From positions 2,012,001 to 2,076,000 of the forward strand of contig NC_007406.1 in NCBI RefSeq assembly GCF_000012725.1: DNA of 64,000 nucleotides, read 5' to 3'. The translations under genes and the position numbers were made by a program. Of the stretch, positions 1 through 8,896 are shown one piece after another. The notes beneath the pieces were generated by a model that had not been told where the DNA came from, ran no database searches, and saw only the letters and a list, made by a program, of their open reading frames with translations. Within the stretch, counting starts at the first letter, position 1, and each line of letters opens with the position of its first letter. The stretch comes from Nitrobacter winogradskyi Nb-255. GTDB lineage: Bacteria > Pseudomonadota > Alphaproteobacteria > Rhizobiales > Xanthobacteraceae.

Positions 1-229
1 CGCGCTGAAAGGCGGAGACGCCGAGGCGAACGCGGCCTCCTTGCGCGCGGTGCTCGAAGGCAAGCCGGGCGCCTTCCGCGATGTCGCGCTGCTCAACGCG
101 GCGGCGGCGCTGATCGTGGCCGGCAAGGCGAAGACCTTGAAGGAGGGTGTCGCGCTTGGGGCGAAATCGCTCGACGGCGGCGGCGCGCTGAACAAGCTGA
201 AGCAATTGATCGCGGTTTCCAACGGTTGA
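1..229 (+). CDS. trpD: Anthranilate phosphoribosyltransferase, C-terminal part (partial)
   Basis: Only the last ~75 codons are present; the reading frame is open from base 2 and the 5' end lies outside the window. The enzyme transfers phosphoribose from PRPP to anthranilate in tryptophan synthesis. The visible tail (…[20 protein letters not shown]…) is the conserved C-terminal helical segment of TrpD, with the typical LNAAAAL motif, and it ends at TGA 227-229. trpC follows after 10 bases, so the two are almost certainly co-transcribed. The call rests on this short tail plus the trpC neighbour. Confidence 0.88.
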
Positions 230-239
230 GGACGATGGC

Positions 240-1034
240 GTGGCCGACATCCTGACCAGGATCGAAACCTACAAGCGCGAGGAGATCGCGAGCGCAAAGC
301 GTGCACGTCCCCTCGGCGAGGTCACGGCCGCCGCGAAGGCCGCCCCGCCGCCGCGCGGTTTTACCGATACCATCCGCGCCAAACTCGCGCGAGGCGATTA
401 CGCCCTGATCGCCGAGATCAAGAAAGCCTCACCGTCCAAAGGACTGATCCGCGCCGACTTCGATCCGCCGTCGCTCGCCCGCGCCTATGAGGCCGGCGGC
501 GCGGCCTGCCTCTCCGTTCTGACCGATGCGCCGTCGTTTCAGGGCCATCTCGATTTCATGGTCGCCGCCCGCGCCGCGACATCGCTGCCGGTGCTGCGCA
601 AGGACTTCATATTCGACACCTATCAGGTCGTCGAGGCGCGGGCGCATGGAGCGGACTGCATCCTGATCATCATGGCCGCGCTCGATGATGACGCTGCGAA
701 AGACATCGAGGCGACCGCGCTCGATCTCGGCATGGATGTGCTGCTCGAAATCCATAACCGCGAGGAACTGGATCGTGCGCTCAAGCTTCGCTCGCCGATG
801 ATCGGCGTCAACAACCGCAATCTGCGCACCTTCGAGACGACGCTCGAAACCAGCGAAGGCCTGGCGCCGTACATCCCGAAAGAACGGCTCATGGTCGGCG
901 AAAGCGGTATCTTCACGCCCGCCGATCTCGCGCGGCTCGAACGGGTCGGCATCTCCACTTTTCTGGTCGGCGAAAGCCTGATGCGGCAAGCCGACGTCAC
1001 GGCCGCAACGCGCACGCTGCTTAAACATGCGTAG
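240..1034 (+). CDS. trpC: Indole-3-glycerol phosphate synthase
   Basis: Converts carboxyphenylamino-deoxyribulose phosphate to indole-3-glycerol phosphate in tryptophan synthesis; cytoplasmic TIM barrel. The 264-residue protein has the usual length. Visible family motifs are [11 protein letters not shown] (58-68, substrate-binding lysine region), VLRKDFI (118-124, catalytic lysine), [10 protein letters not shown] (168-177, glutamate), GVNNRNL (189-195) and VGESGI (219-224). The start is GTG at 240, the only start that preserves the N-terminal helix; the ATG five bases upstream is out of frame. It lies 10 bases after trpD. No feedback-regulation domain or fusion is seen. Confidence 0.97.
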   Translation: MADILTRIETYKREEIASAKRARPLGEVTAAAKAAPPPRGFTDTIRAKLARGDYALIAEIKKASPSKGLIRADFDPPSLARAYEAGGAACLSVLTDAPSFQGHLDFMVAARAATSLPVLRKDFIFDTYQVVEARAHGADCILIIMAALDDDAAKDIEATALDLGMDVLLEIHNREELDRALKLRSPMIGVNNRNLRTFETTLETSEGLAPYIPKERLMVGESGIFTPADLARLERVGISTFLVGESLMRQADVTAATRTLLKHA

Positions 1035-1085
1035 CCTCCGTCTCGCCTCCTTTTCCTCTTGTGGGAGAGGGAAGCAACCAGCCTG

Positions 1086-1173
1086 GAGCCTTCACTTCCG
1101 ATGGAATTCCATGATTCTAATTTGACGCGTTTTCTTCACGCGAACCGGTATCCACTTCGCTTGAGAACGCTAT
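1086..1173 (+). repeat. Mosaic palindromic element, copy 1 (upstream of moaC)
   Basis: Carries the core GCGTTTTCTTCACGCGAACC, then a CCACTTCGC half-arm and a GAGAACGCTATAG end. It is preceded by a decayed GAGCC/TTCCG hairpin module like those of the copies at 4624 and 40497. The element ends directly in the moaC ribosome-binding region (AGGA at 1174-1177). Confidence 0.8.
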
Positions 1174-1187
1174 AGGATTTGATTGAT

Positions 1188-1697
1188 ATGGCAGACAAGA
1201 AAAACAAACCCGCCCTCACCCACATCGACGTCAAAGGCGAGGCGCGGATGGTCGATGTCTCGGCAAAGCCCGCAACCGAACGCGTCGCCGTTGCCGAAGG
1301 CCAGGTCGTCATGACCAAGGCGACGCTGGCCCTGATCGAAAGCGGCAACGCCAAGAAAGGCGACGTGCTCGGCACCGCGCGCATCGCCGGCATCATGGCC
1401 GCCAAGCGCACTTCGGAACTGATCCCGCTCTGTCATCCGCTGGCGCTGTCGAAAGTCACGCTCGATATCGAGACCGACAAGAAGATTCCCGGCTGCCGGG
1501 TGCGCGCCAGCGTCAAGGTTTCCGGCCCGACCGGCGTGGAGATGGAAGCCCTCACCGCGGTCTCCGTCGCCTGCCTGACGATCTACGACATGATCAAGGC
1601 CGTGGAACGCGGCGTTCGTATCGAGGGCATTCATCTGGTCGAGAAGAAGGGCGGCAAGTCCGGCCACTATCTCGTGACGGATAACGCTCCAGAATGA
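1188..1697 (+). CDS. moaC: Cyclic pyranopterin monophosphate synthase MoaC
   Basis: Acts in the first step of molybdenum cofactor synthesis with MoaA, turning 3',8-cyclo-dihydroguanosine triphosphate into cyclic pyranopterin monophosphate. The 169-residue protein has the family's normal length. Conserved stretches are LTHID (10-14), LIPLCHPL (79-86), [14 protein letters not shown] (113-126) and the catalytic lysine in YDMIKAVE (133-140). ATG 1188 is chosen over an in-frame TTG at 1179 because MADKKNKP is a typical MoaC start and AGGA at 1174-1177 is well placed for it. That Shine-Dalgarno lies at the very end of a palindromic repeat element. moeA follows 312 bases downstream behind a second copy of the element. 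Confidence 0.97.
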   Translation: MADKKNKPALTHIDVKGEARMVDVSAKPATERVAVAEGQVVMTKATLALIESGNAKKGDVLGTARIAGIMAAKRTSELIPLCHPLALSKVTLDIETDKKIPGCRVRASVKVSGPTGVEMEALTAVSVACLTIYDMIKAVERGVRIEGIHLVEKKGGKSGHYLVTDNAPE

Positions 1698-1780
1698 TAA
1701 GTGACCGGCGTGAACGCGCCGTCGGGCGACATCCGGCTCATCGCACCGTTGTATGCGAGCCGAAAGTTCGGTAGATGATT

Positions 1781-1801
1781 GACGCGCCCGCCAGGCGCGT
1801 C
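1781..1801 (+). other. GC-rich hairpin downstream of moaC
   Basis: GACGCGCC, five-base loop, GGCGCGTC: a perfect 8-bp stem 84 bases after the moaC stop. No T-run follows, so it is not a canonical intrinsic terminator. It may protect the 3' end of the moaC mRNA or end transcription with Rho. Apart from this hairpin and the repeat at 1899, the 312-base moaC-moeA gap shows nothing recognisable. Confidence 0.4.
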
Positions 1802-1898
1802 CCAATGCGGTGGTTCAGAAGCGCTTCATTGCCCCATCGAGTCCGTCAAGTGACATCAAAGGTTGCGGCAAGAGTATGCGACTTCGGAATTGGACACT

Positions 1899-2000
1899 AG
1901 AGCATTATCGCTTCTGATTGAATCAGAAGCGAAGTTCCAGATTATTGTTTTGGCGCGTTTTCTTCACGCGAACCGGTTTCCACTTCGCTCGAAAACGCTA
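1899..2000 (+). repeat. Mosaic palindromic element, copy 2 (upstream of moeA)
   Basis: Two modules. The first is a hairpin built on GCTTCTGATT / AATCAGAAGC (1910-1930). The second carries GCGTTTTCTTCACGCGAACC, CCACTTCGCTCG and GAAAACGCTATAG. The end runs straight into the moeA Shine-Dalgarno AGGAGA (2002-2007). Confidence 0.85.
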
Positions 2001-2009
2001 TAGGAGAAT

Positions 2010-3230
2010 ATGGTCATGGCCCTGATGGCGGTCGCCGATGCCCTTGCGGCTGTTCTTGACGGAGTCGAACCACTCCCGGAGGAAACAGCGGCTCTCGAAG
2101 CGGCGCATCGCCGGGTGCTGGCGCGCGATCTGCCCTCGCGCCGGACCCAGCCACCGGTCGCAATGTCGGCGATGGACGGCTATGCCGTGCGCGCCGCGGA
2201 CATCGCGACAATTCCCTCACGTCTTCGCGTGATCGGCGAAAGCGCCGCGGGTCGGCCGCTCGATCGCGCGCTGCGTGCGGGCGAGGCCTTGCGGATCTTT
2301 ACCGGAGGGGTGGTGCCGGACGGCGCCGACACCGTCGTCATTCAGGAAGACACGGACCGCGACGGCGACCACGTCATCGTCAAGGAGGCCACGGCTTCCG
2401 GCAAGAACATCCGTCCCGCAGGGGTGGATTTTCGCGAAGGCGACGTCCTCATCCGAGCGCGCACGCGCCTCACCGACCGCCATCTCTCGCTTGCCGCCGG
2501 CATGAACTATCCGGACCTGCCGGTGCACCGCCGTCCCACCATCGCCATGCTCGCCACCGGCGACGAACTGGTCTTGCCGGGCGCGACGCCCGGTCCCGGC
2601 CAGATCATCTTGTCCAACGGATACGCGCTTCGCGCCCTCGCCCGAGGTGAAGGCGCCGAGGCGATCGACCTCGGCCTGGCCGCCGACACCATGGACGCCA
2701 CGACGGCCGCCATCCGCCGCGCCCGCGACAGCGGCGCCGATATCCTCGTCACCACCGGCGGCGCATCGGTCGGCGACCATGATTTCATCAAGCGCGCGCT
2801 TGAGGCGGAAGGCGTGGAGATGACGTTCTGGCGAATCGCGATGCGGCCCGGCAAGCCGATGATGTATGGCCGGCTCGGCGCGATGCGGGTGATCGGCCTC
2901 CCCGGCAATCCCGTCTCGGCCTACATCTGCGCGTTCCTGTTCATGGTGCCGCTGATCCGCGCGCTATCGGGACGTGTAGACGTGCACCACCGTGTTGAAC
3001 CGGCGCTGCTCGGAGGCGATGTCGCCGCCAATCAGGCCAGGCAGGATTATCTGCGCGCGCGACTCACGTACTCAACGGACGGCCTGCCGATCGCAACGCC
3101 GGTTACGCATCAGGACAGTTCGCTGATGGGAAATCTTGCCGCGGCGGATGCACTCGTGGTCCGCGCGCCATTCGCGCCGGCCGCCAGCAAAGGCGCGCCC
3201 TGTACCGTCATCAAGCTCTCCCTGTCATAA
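2010..3230 (+). CDS. moeA: Molybdopterin molybdenumtransferase MoeA
   Basis: Inserts molybdate into adenylylated molybdopterin, the last step of basic Moco synthesis. It has 406 residues, standard for MoeA. Motifs in order: MSAMDGYAV (52-60), PAGVDFREGD (136-145), the MoCF-fold ATGDEL (182-187), LSNGYAL (201-207), TTGGASVGDHD (248-258), MRPGKPMMYG (278-287) and GLPGNPVSA (296-304). An AGGAGA Shine-Dalgarno at 2002-2007 precedes both ATG 2010 and ATG 2016; with 2016 the spacing is more usual, so the start may be two codons later. It follows moaC, and both genes carry the same repeat element in their leaders. Confidence 0.97.
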   Translation: MVMALMAVADALAAVLDGVEPLPEETAALEAAHRRVLARDLPSRRTQPPVAMSAMDGYAVRAADIATIPSRLRVIGESAAGRPLDRALRAGEALRIFTGGVVPDGADTVVIQEDTDRDGDHVIVKEATASGKNIRPAGVDFREGDVLIRARTRLTDRHLSLAAGMNYPDLPVHRRPTIAMLATGDELVLPGATPGPGQIILSNGYALRALARGEGAEAIDLGLAADTMDATTAAIRRARDSGADILVTTGGASVGDHDFIKRALEAEGVEMTFWRIAMRPGKPMMYGRLGAMRVIGLPGNPVSAYICAFLFMVPLIRALSGRVDVHHRVEPALLGGDVAANQARQDYLRARLTYSTDGLPIATPVTHQDSSLMGNLAAADALVVRAPFAPAASKGAPCTVIKLSLS

Positions 3231-3260
3231 AGTCTCGCGTTGTTGACCTTAAATTAAGGG

Positions 3261-3287
3261 TTGCGGAACACATATCGAACATATAGT
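3261..3287 (+). promoter_or_regulatory. lexA promoter with perfect LexA box
   Basis: GAACACATATCGAAC (3266-3280) is an exact GAAC-N7-GAAC, the SOS operator typical of Alphaproteobacteria. It sits between a TTGCGG (3261-3266) and TATAGT (3282-3287), so bound LexA would block RNA polymerase. This implies autorepression of lexA. Confidence 0.85.
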
Positions 3288-3291
3288 GTAT

Positions 3292-3306
3292 GTTCATGAT
3301 TTGTTT
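3292..3306 (+). promoter_or_regulatory. Second, imperfect LexA half-sites upstream of lexA
   Basis: GTTCATGATTTGTTT is GTTC-N7-GTTT, one mismatch from the SOS consensus, 12 bases after the perfect box. It could give cooperative LexA binding at the lexA promoter. Confidence 0.45.
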
Positions 3307-3399
3307 CGAGTTCTCGTGCCGCGGAGTTGGCGCATAGGGCTGTAAGGCCCGATGTCGTCCGTCATCGGCAGGAACCATCAACTAGGGATTGGGTCGGGA

Positions 3400-4101
3400 A
3401 TGCTCACGCGCAAACAGTACGAACTCCTGCGTTTTATCAACGAACGGCTGAAGGAGTCCGGTGTGCCGCCTTCGTTCGATGAAATGAAGGACGCGCTCGA
3501 CCTGCGCTCGAAGTCCGGCATCCATCGCCTGATCACCGCCCTGGAGGAACGGGGCTTCATCCGCCGCCTGCCCAACCGCGCACGCGCCATTGAAGTCATC
3601 AAGCTGCCGGAACTGGCCGCAAGCGGCGGCGGACGTCGCGGTTTCACACCGAGCGTCATAGAAGGCAATCTCGGCAAGGTTCGCCGCGGCGGCGGTGGCG
3701 GCGCTGACGAGGCCGAGCGTCCGGTCGCCGTTCCGGTGATGGGACGGATCGCAGCCGGCACGCCGATCGAGGCGTTGCAGACCTGCAGTCACACAATCAG
3801 CCTGCCGCCCGACATGCTCGGCGCCGGCGAGCACTACGCGCTCGAGGTGCGCGGCGATTCCATGGTCGATGCCGGCATCCTCGATGGCGATATGGCGTTG
3901 ATCCAGCGTAATCCGACCGCTGACACCGGCGACATCGTCGTCGCCCTGATCGACGACGAGGAAGCGACGTTGAAACGCTTCCGCCGCCGCGGCGCTTCGA
4001 TCGCGCTGGAGCCGGCGAACGCGGCCTATGAAGTTCGCATTCTTCCGCCCAACCGCGTCCAGATCCAGGGCCGGCTGGTCGGCATTTACCGCAAGTACTA
4101 G
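3400..4101 (+). CDS. lexA: SOS repressor LexA
   Basis: Represses DNA-damage genes and cleaves itself when RecA is activated. From ATG 3400 the protein has 233 residues. It has an N-terminal winged helix ([13 protein letters not shown]…, 1-70), a linker with a run of glycines (97-101), and a C-terminal S24 peptidase domain. The self-cleavage site is A119-G120 (RIAAGTP), the nucleophile is Ser154 (GDSM) and the general base is Lys192 (ATLKR). An upstream in-frame ATG at 3352 would add 16 residues absent from the family, so 3400 is preferred. Its promoter carries its own operator. A second LexA box in this window lies at 30991. Confidence 0.97.
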   Translation: MLTRKQYELLRFINERLKESGVPPSFDEMKDALDLRSKSGIHRLITALEERGFIRRLPNRARAIEVIKLPELAASGGGRRGFTPSVIEGNLGKVRRGGGGGADEAERPVAVPVMGRIAAGTPIEALQTCSHTISLPPDMLGAGEHYALEVRGDSMVDAGILDGDMALIQRNPTADTGDIVVALIDDEEATLKRFRRRGASIALEPANAAYEVRILPPNRVQIQGRLVGIYRKY

Positions 4102-4112
4102 GAATCGTTCAG

Positions 4113-4319
4113 GTGAATAGCGGACAACATGTCGGTGATGAACCGGCCATCAAGGAAGCAAAAGAGATTTACGAGAGGTTCCGCCGCCGCATTGTAGAGG
4201 AAGATGGAGTTATCAATCATAGAATGATGTGGGAACATTGTCTCAAACCGCATTGTTCGCGGGATTTGGCATCGCAAATCTGGAGATCATTAATCTCACC
4301 CGTTTGCTTTTCTGCGTGA
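4113..4319 (+). CDS. Hypothetical 68-residue ORF, possibly the 5' part of a broken gene
   Basis: Begins with GTG 11 bases after lexA and has no clear Shine-Dalgarno. The first ~45 residues (EIYERFRRRIVEEDGVIN…) look helical and charged. It overlaps the next ORF by 91 bases in another frame. The DNA here is visibly AT-richer than its neighbours. I do not recognise it. It may be spurious, or the N-terminal half of a gene whose membrane half (4229-4579) was separated by a frameshift. Confidence 0.25.
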   Translation: MNSGQHVGDEPAIKEAKEIYERFRRRIVEEDGVINHRMMWEHCLKPHCSRDLASQIWRSLISPVCFSA

Positions 4320-4579
4320 TTATCGCAGTTATCGGAGCAACAACCGCTACATTGACTCTTTTGGCGATTGAGGCCGCTCATTCGGAAATAAGAAGCCTGG
4401 TTAAAAGCTATGGGAACATAGAAACCGCTGACTATCGCGGCAAGCTGCCGATCATTGGCTCAGGCTTGCATCACAAGTATGGTCATATGCTTTGTACCGG
4501 CCTCCCATGGCTGATGGCACCGTTCTGGATACTTGCCGGTTTGTACGTAAGCCTGAAGTATTGTGGAATGGTTTTCTAG
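4229..4579 (+). CDS. Hypothetical small membrane protein
   Basis: 116 residues with two hydrophobic segments (about 24-48, LLFCVIIAVIGATTATLTLL, and 92-112, LPWLMAPFWILAGLYV) separated by a polar loop. The start used is GTG with no visible ribosome-binding site, so the true start is uncertain. It lies between lexA and a palindromic repeat in an AT-richer segment. No family is recognised. The organised hydrophobic pattern is the only support for coding. Confidence 0.4.
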   Translation: MGTLSQTALFAGFGIANLEIINLTRLLFCVIIAVIGATTATLTLLAIEAAHSEIRSLVKSYGNIETADYRGKLPIIGSGLHHKYGHMLCTGLPWLMAPFWILAGLYVSLKYCGMVF

Positions 4580-4623
4580 AATTACGCATACGTCGTCAGC
4601 AGCGCGCTTTCAGGAAATGCGGT

Positions 4624-4724
4624 AGAGCCTTTCCGATTCTGACGGAATCAAAAGCGAGGCTTTATAATCTTGGTTTAACGCGTTTTCTTCACGCGAACCG
4701 GTCTGCACTTCGCTCGAAACGCTA
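4624..4724 (+). repeat. Mosaic palindromic element, copy 3
   Basis: AGAGCC…TTCTGACGGAATCA hairpin module, followed by GCGTTTTCTTCACGCGAACC and CTTCGCTCGAAACGCTA. Same architecture as the copies at 1899 and 40497. It lies between the hypothetical ORFs and the 3' end of comEC. Confidence 0.85.
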
Positions 4725-4793
4725 ACGTACTGTGCGGCCGGTTCTGATCACGAGTATGAACACCCGCGAAACACCCAACCACGGACGCGCCGT

Positions 4794-7130
4794 TCAATCG
4801 TCCGGCTGGAGATCCTCGGGATCAGGCGTGGCGTCGACCGAAGGCTCCGGCTTCGATCCCGGTCGTGCCGGCTGTTCATCGAAGGCGGCGGATGACCAGG
4901 GACGCTTGAGGCCAGCAGGACGGACGGCATCGACAGCGAAGCCGGGTCTTGAAGCGCCGGGCTTTGAAGCGCCGGATCTTGAAACATCGAGTCTCGAAGC
5001 ATCTTGTCTGGAAGAATTCGGGGTCCGCCATAAGGCAAGAGCGCCTTCACGCCGCAGCCGGTTTTGATCGATCACATGCGCGAGGCAGCCTTCCGGAGCC
5101 TGCCACCGCGTCACTATAAGCTCCGCACGCGCGCAATCATCCTGCAGCGCCTCCGGATGCCGCGTGAGAGCGACGATCCCACCTCCACTCGCCTTGACCA
5201 CGCAGCCCGCATCGTCGCACGAGACGCCCTCCGCCAGCGTGGGATCCGTGGGCCCACGCACGTCCCCATCGGCGGCAAGCCATTCCCTGACCGTAAAAGA
5301 ATCCTTGCCCGTGCTGATGAGACGCAGCCGGCCGTCCCCGCCCCTCACGGCGACGTTGCGACCTTCAGCGGATATCAGGATATCCGGCGGCTTCACCGCT
5401 AGTGACCACACGATCGCCAGCCCCACAACGATCGCGCCGCCCCAGCGCAGCGGCGTTCTCAGGAGTCCGAGCAGGACGATGCCCGCTGTGGCCGCGAGCA
5501 GCGGCCCCGTTCCGAATGCAGCGATGCGGCCGATGGAGCCCGGCAGTTCGACGACCCCTTGAGCCACGGCAACCATCCATTCAATGCCGAAGTCCATCAG
5601 CCGCCAGAACACGCCATCGAAGCCGAACGGCATCGCCGCGAGGCCGAGCAATCCCGCCGGCATCACCAGCGCCGATATCACGGGCATCGCCAGCAGGTTC
5701 GCAGCCATGCCGTATGGCGTCACGCGATGGAAATGAAACGCGGCATAGGGCGTGGTCGCAAGTCCGGCCACGAATGAGGCCAGCGCCAGCATGGCGATTT
5801 CGCGTCCACCCCACAGGGCGGCCTTCGCCGTCGGCGAGTGATCTGGCGTTGCGAGCATCCTCGGCATGCCCACCTGGACCAGCGCCACCAGTCCGAGCGT
5901 CGCCGCGAACGACATCTGAAAGCTCGGATGGATCAATGACTCCGGCGCGATCGCAAGCACGATCATCGCCGCCACCGCGAGCGTGCGAAACGTAATGGCG
6001 CGCCTGTCCACCATGATCGCGATCAGCACCGCCGCCGTCATGAAGAACGAGCGCTGGGTCGCGACTTCCGCGCCCGACAGCAGAAGATAGAAAGCGGCGG
6101 CCGCGAGCGCCGCCGCCGCGGACCACTTCTTGATCGGGAAGGTCGCCGTCAGCGCCGGGACCAGCGCCAGCAGCGCCCGCACCGCGAAGAACACCACGCC
6201 GGCGACGACGGCCATGTGATAGCCGGAGATCGAAAGCACATGGCCCAGCCCCGAAATGAACATCGCCTCATTCACGGGCGGTGTGATGGCGTCGCGCCGT
6301 CCCGTCAGCAGCGCGGTAGCGATGGCCCGCGAATCGCCGCTGAGAACAAGCCGGATGCGGGCGTCGATGGCGTCGCGCAACTCCTGCATCAGCGCGGCAT
6401 AGCGCAAAGCAATCCCGCCGGCAGGCGGAGAAGCGACGGTTTTGATGGCGCCCATGACGAAGCCGGAAGCGCCGATACCCTGGAAGTACATATCGCGGGC
6501 GAAGTCGTAGCTTCCGGGCCGCACAGGCGTAAGCGGCGGCTGCAACCGCGCTTTCAACTCGACGAAACTGCCGACAGCGGGCGCGGCGCCCTTCCTGACG
6601 GACAGCCGGACGCGATCGAGCTTGACGTGCGGCCGCCGACTGTCCATCCGAACGACGCGCAGGATAAATCGATCAGTCCGCTCGCGCACTTCCCTGGTTT
6701 CGACGAAACCCTGAAGCAGCGGCGTGTACATCGGCCGCGTCAGCACAGCGTGCGAGACATGCGCCGTCTTGATCGTGGCGACAGCGAACCCTGCGGCGAC
6801 CGCCGCAACCATCACGGCGGCGGGAAATATCCGATGCCGGCGCAGGAGCAGCGCCGACACGAACAACGCTCCGGCGGTCACGGAGACAACCCAGGCAACG
6901 GGCTCATGATCGGCGGCAAAATAGATCGCAATGCCCGCGCCGAACGCCACCGGGACCCATGGCAGGAGGCGAACGGCTGCCGCTTCGGCGTTCGCCCAGG
7001 CCCGCAGCCGCGCGACGATTGCCGGCAAGGCTTCCGAAGGGGTTTGCGAAGGCGCGGCGACGGCTTGCCGCGTCGGCCAGGTTCCGGCGTACCCTCCCCT
7101 CCGATCGCGAGCCCTGCCCCGCTCCGCCAT
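4794..7130 (-). CDS. comEC: ComEC/Rec2-family DNA-uptake membrane protein
   Basis: Polytopic inner-membrane protein of 778 residues. Family knowledge: ComEC forms the channel that brings single-stranded DNA into the cytoplasm. Two hydrophobic segments (about 55-110) are followed by a soluble N-terminal (DUF4131-type) domain (to ~240). The Competence domain then spans ~260-540 with LTGRRDAI and SGLGHVLSISGYHMAVV near 267-305. The region after ~560 is a short soluble domain; the HxHxDH signature of a metallo-beta-lactamase domain is absent. The C-terminus carries degenerate five-residue repeats encoded by a 15-bp tandem repeat. It lies 86 bases after glnS on the same strand. Whether it serves transformation here is unknown. 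Confidence 0.88.
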   Translation of the reverse strand: MAERGRARDRRGGYAGTWPTRQAVAAPSQTPSEALPAIVARLRAWANAEAAAVRLLPWVPVAFGAGIAIYFAADHEPVAWVVSVTAGALFVSALLLRRHRIFPAAVMVAAVAAGFAVATIKTAHVSHAVLTRPMYTPLLQGFVETREVRERTDRFILRVVRMDSRRPHVKLDRVRLSVRKGAAPAVGSFVELKARLQPPLTPVRPGSYDFARDMYFQGIGASGFVMGAIKTVASPPAGGIALRYAALMQELRDAIDARIRLVLSGDSRAIATALLTGRRDAITPPVNEAMFISGLGHVLSISGYHMAVVAGVVFFAVRALLALVPALTATFPIKKWSAAAALAAAAFYLLLSGAEVATQRSFFMTAAVLIAIMVDRRAITFRTLAVAAMIVLAIAPESLIHPSFQMSFAATLGLVALVQVGMPRMLATPDHSPTAKAALWGGREIAMLALASFVAGLATTPYAAFHFHRVTPYGMAANLLAMPVISALVMPAGLLGLAAMPFGFDGVFWRLMDFGIEWMVAVAQGVVELPGSIGRIAAFGTGPLLAATAGIVLLGLLRTPLRWGGAIVVGLAIVWSLAVKPPDILISAEGRNVAVRGGDGRLRLISTGKDSFTVREWLAADGDVRGPTDPTLAEGVSCDDAGCVVKASGGGIVALTRHPEALQDDCARAELIVTRWQAPEGCLAHVIDQNRLRREGALALWRTPNSSRQDASRLDVSRSGASKPGASRPGFAVDAVRPAGLKRPWSSAAFDEQPARPGSKPEPSVDATPDPEDLQPDD
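4944..5018 (-). repeat. 15-bp tandem repeat in the comEC 3' end
   Basis: Five degenerate units on the plus strand: GGGTCTTGAAGCGCC, GGGCTTTGAAGCGCC, GGATCTTGAAACATC, GAGTCTCGAAGCATC, TTGTCTGGAAGAATT. Being a multiple of three, it encodes imperfect pentapeptides (such as KPGAS, RSGAS, RLDVS) near the C-terminus of ComEC. Copy number could vary without a frameshift. Confidence 0.85.
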
Positions 7131-7216
7131 CCAGCCGATCCTCTACGCCCTCGCGGCGATGCTAGCGGAAGAAGCCGCGCGGAGAACAGTGGAACGGATA
7201 CGGAATACCGGCGAAA

Positions 7217-8896
7217 TCAGGAGCCGGCCGCCGCCACCTTGGCCCAGGTGTCGCGCAGGCCGACCGTCCGGTTGAACACGAGCCTGCCGGGCGCGGAATC
7301 CCTGTCCCGGTAGAAATAGCCCTGCCGCTCGAACTGGACAGCGGCTCCGGCATCGTCTCGGGCGAGAGCGGGCTCGACCATGCAGCCGGAAAGGATTTGA
7401 ACCGATTGCGGATTGAGTTCGGATGCGAAGTTCGCTGCGTCGGGCTGCTCGGTTTCGAACAGATGGCCGTAGAGTCTGACCTCGGCCGGCACGGCGTCCG
7501 CCGTGTTCACCCAATGCATCGTGGCCTTCACCTTACGGCCGTCAGGCGCGTTGCCGCCCCTGGTGGCTGGATCGTAGGTGCAGCGAAGTTCGAGCACGTC
7601 GCCCGCGGGGTTCTTCACAACCTCGCGGCAGGTGATGAAATAGGCGTATCGCAGCCGCACTTCCCTGCCCGGTGACAGGCGGAAGAACTTCTTCGGCGGG
7701 TTCTCCATGAAGTCTTCCTGCTCGATATAGATCTCCCGCCCGAACCGTATCCGCCGCGTGCCCTGCGAGGGGTCGTCGGGATGGTTCACCGCCTCAAGCT
7801 CCTCGCTCTGGCCTTCCGGATAATTCTCGATCACGACCTTGAGCGGGCGCAGGACGGCCATGCGGCGCGACGCGCTCCTGTTGAGCGCCTCGCGAATGGC
7901 GAAGTCGAGCATCCCGACATCGACCGTGCTGTTGGCTTTGGCGACGCCGATCCGCTTGACGAACTCGCGCAGCGCCTCGGCCGGCACGCCGCGCCGCTGG
8001 AGGCCGGCAAGCGTGGGCATGCGCGGATCATCCCAGCCCGCGACGTGACCGCCGCGAACGAGCTCGGTCAGCACTCGCTTCGACAGAAGCGTATGCGTGA
8101 CGTTGAGCCGCGCGAACTCGTACTGACGCGGTCGCGACGGCACCGGAAGATTGTCGAGAAACCAGTCATAGAGCGGCCGGTGATCCTCGAACTCCAGCGT
8201 GCAGACGGAATGCGTGATGTGTTCGATCGAGTCGGACTGCCCATGGGCGAAATCGTAGCTCGGATAAATGCTCCACACGTTTCCCGTGCGCGGATGAGTG
8301 GCGTGGAGAATGCGGTAGAGCACGGGGTCGCGCAGGTTGATGTTGCCGGCCGCCATGTCGATTTTCGCGCGCAGGACCCGCGCGCCGTTGGGAAACTCTC
8401 CCGCCCGCATCCGCGCGAATAGATCGAGATTCTCATCGGCCGGACGGTCGCGAAACGGGCTGTTCCTTCCAGGTTCGGTCAGCGTACCGCGAGCGAGGCG
8501 GATCTCCTCCTGGGTCTGATCATCGACATAGGCCTTCCCCTCGCGAATGAGGTGCTGCGCCCAGGCGTAGAGCTGCTCGAAATAGTCCGAGGCATAATAG
8601 AGATGCTCTCCCCAATCGAAGCCAAGCCAGCGGACATCGCGCTGGATCGCGTCGATGAACTCCTGCTCCTCCTTGGCCGGATTGGTGTCATCGAAGCGCA
8701 GGTGGCACCGTCCGCCGAAATCCTCGGCGATGCCGAAATTCAGGCAGATCGATTTGGCGTGTCCGAGATGCAGATAGCCGTTCGGCTCCGGCGGAAACCG
8801 GGTGACGATGCTCTTGTGCCTTCCGGACGCAAGGTCGGCGGCCACGATATCGCGTATGAAATCCCGGCCCGCCTCGGCGGTCGATTCGTCGGTCAT
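7217..8896 (-). CDS. glnS: Glutaminyl-tRNA synthetase
   Basis: Charges tRNA-Gln directly with glutamine. The 559-residue class I enzyme has a HIGH-type motif in [15 protein letters not shown] (about 36-50) and the KMSKS equivalent LLSKR (about 270). The residues FDDTNP and the C-terminal anticodon-binding beta-barrels (from ~345) are typical of GlnRS rather than GluRS. It is divergent from gltX, with 233 bases between them, and upstream of comEC. Many Alphaproteobacteria lack GlnRS and amidate Glu-tRNA-Gln instead; its presence is a Bradyrhizobiaceae-type trait. ATG 8896 gives [13 protein letters not shown], a usual start. Confidence 0.96.
   Translation of the reverse strand: MTDESTAEAGRDFIRDIVAADLASGRHKSIVTRFPPEPNGYLHLGHAKSICLNFGIAEDFGGRCHLRFDDTNPAKEEQEFIDAIQRDVRWLGFDWGEHLYYASDYFEQLYAWAQHLIREGKAYVDDQTQEEIRLARGTLTEPGRNSPFRDRPADENLDLFARMRAGEFPNGARVLRAKIDMAAGNINLRDPVLYRILHATHPRTGNVWSIYPSYDFAHGQSDSIEHITHSVCTLEFEDHRPLYDWFLDNLPVPSRPRQYEFARLNVTHTLLSKRVLTELVRGGHVAGWDDPRMPTLAGLQRRGVPAEALREFVKRIGVAKANSTVDVGMLDFAIREALNRSASRRMAVLRPLKVVIENYPEGQSEELEAVNHPDDPSQGTRRIRFGREIYIEQEDFMENPPKKFFRLSPGREVRLRYAYFITCREVVKNPAGDVLELRCTYDPATRGGNAPDGRKVKATMHWVNTADAVPAEVRLYGHLFETEQPDAANFASELNPQSVQILSGCMVEPALARDDAGAAVQFERQGYFYRDRDSAPGRLVFNRTVGLRDTWAKVAAAGS

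Noticed and set aside
6216-7313. 365-codon open frame opposite comEC
   Set aside because: Antisense shadow with heavy Arg/Gly/Asp bias.
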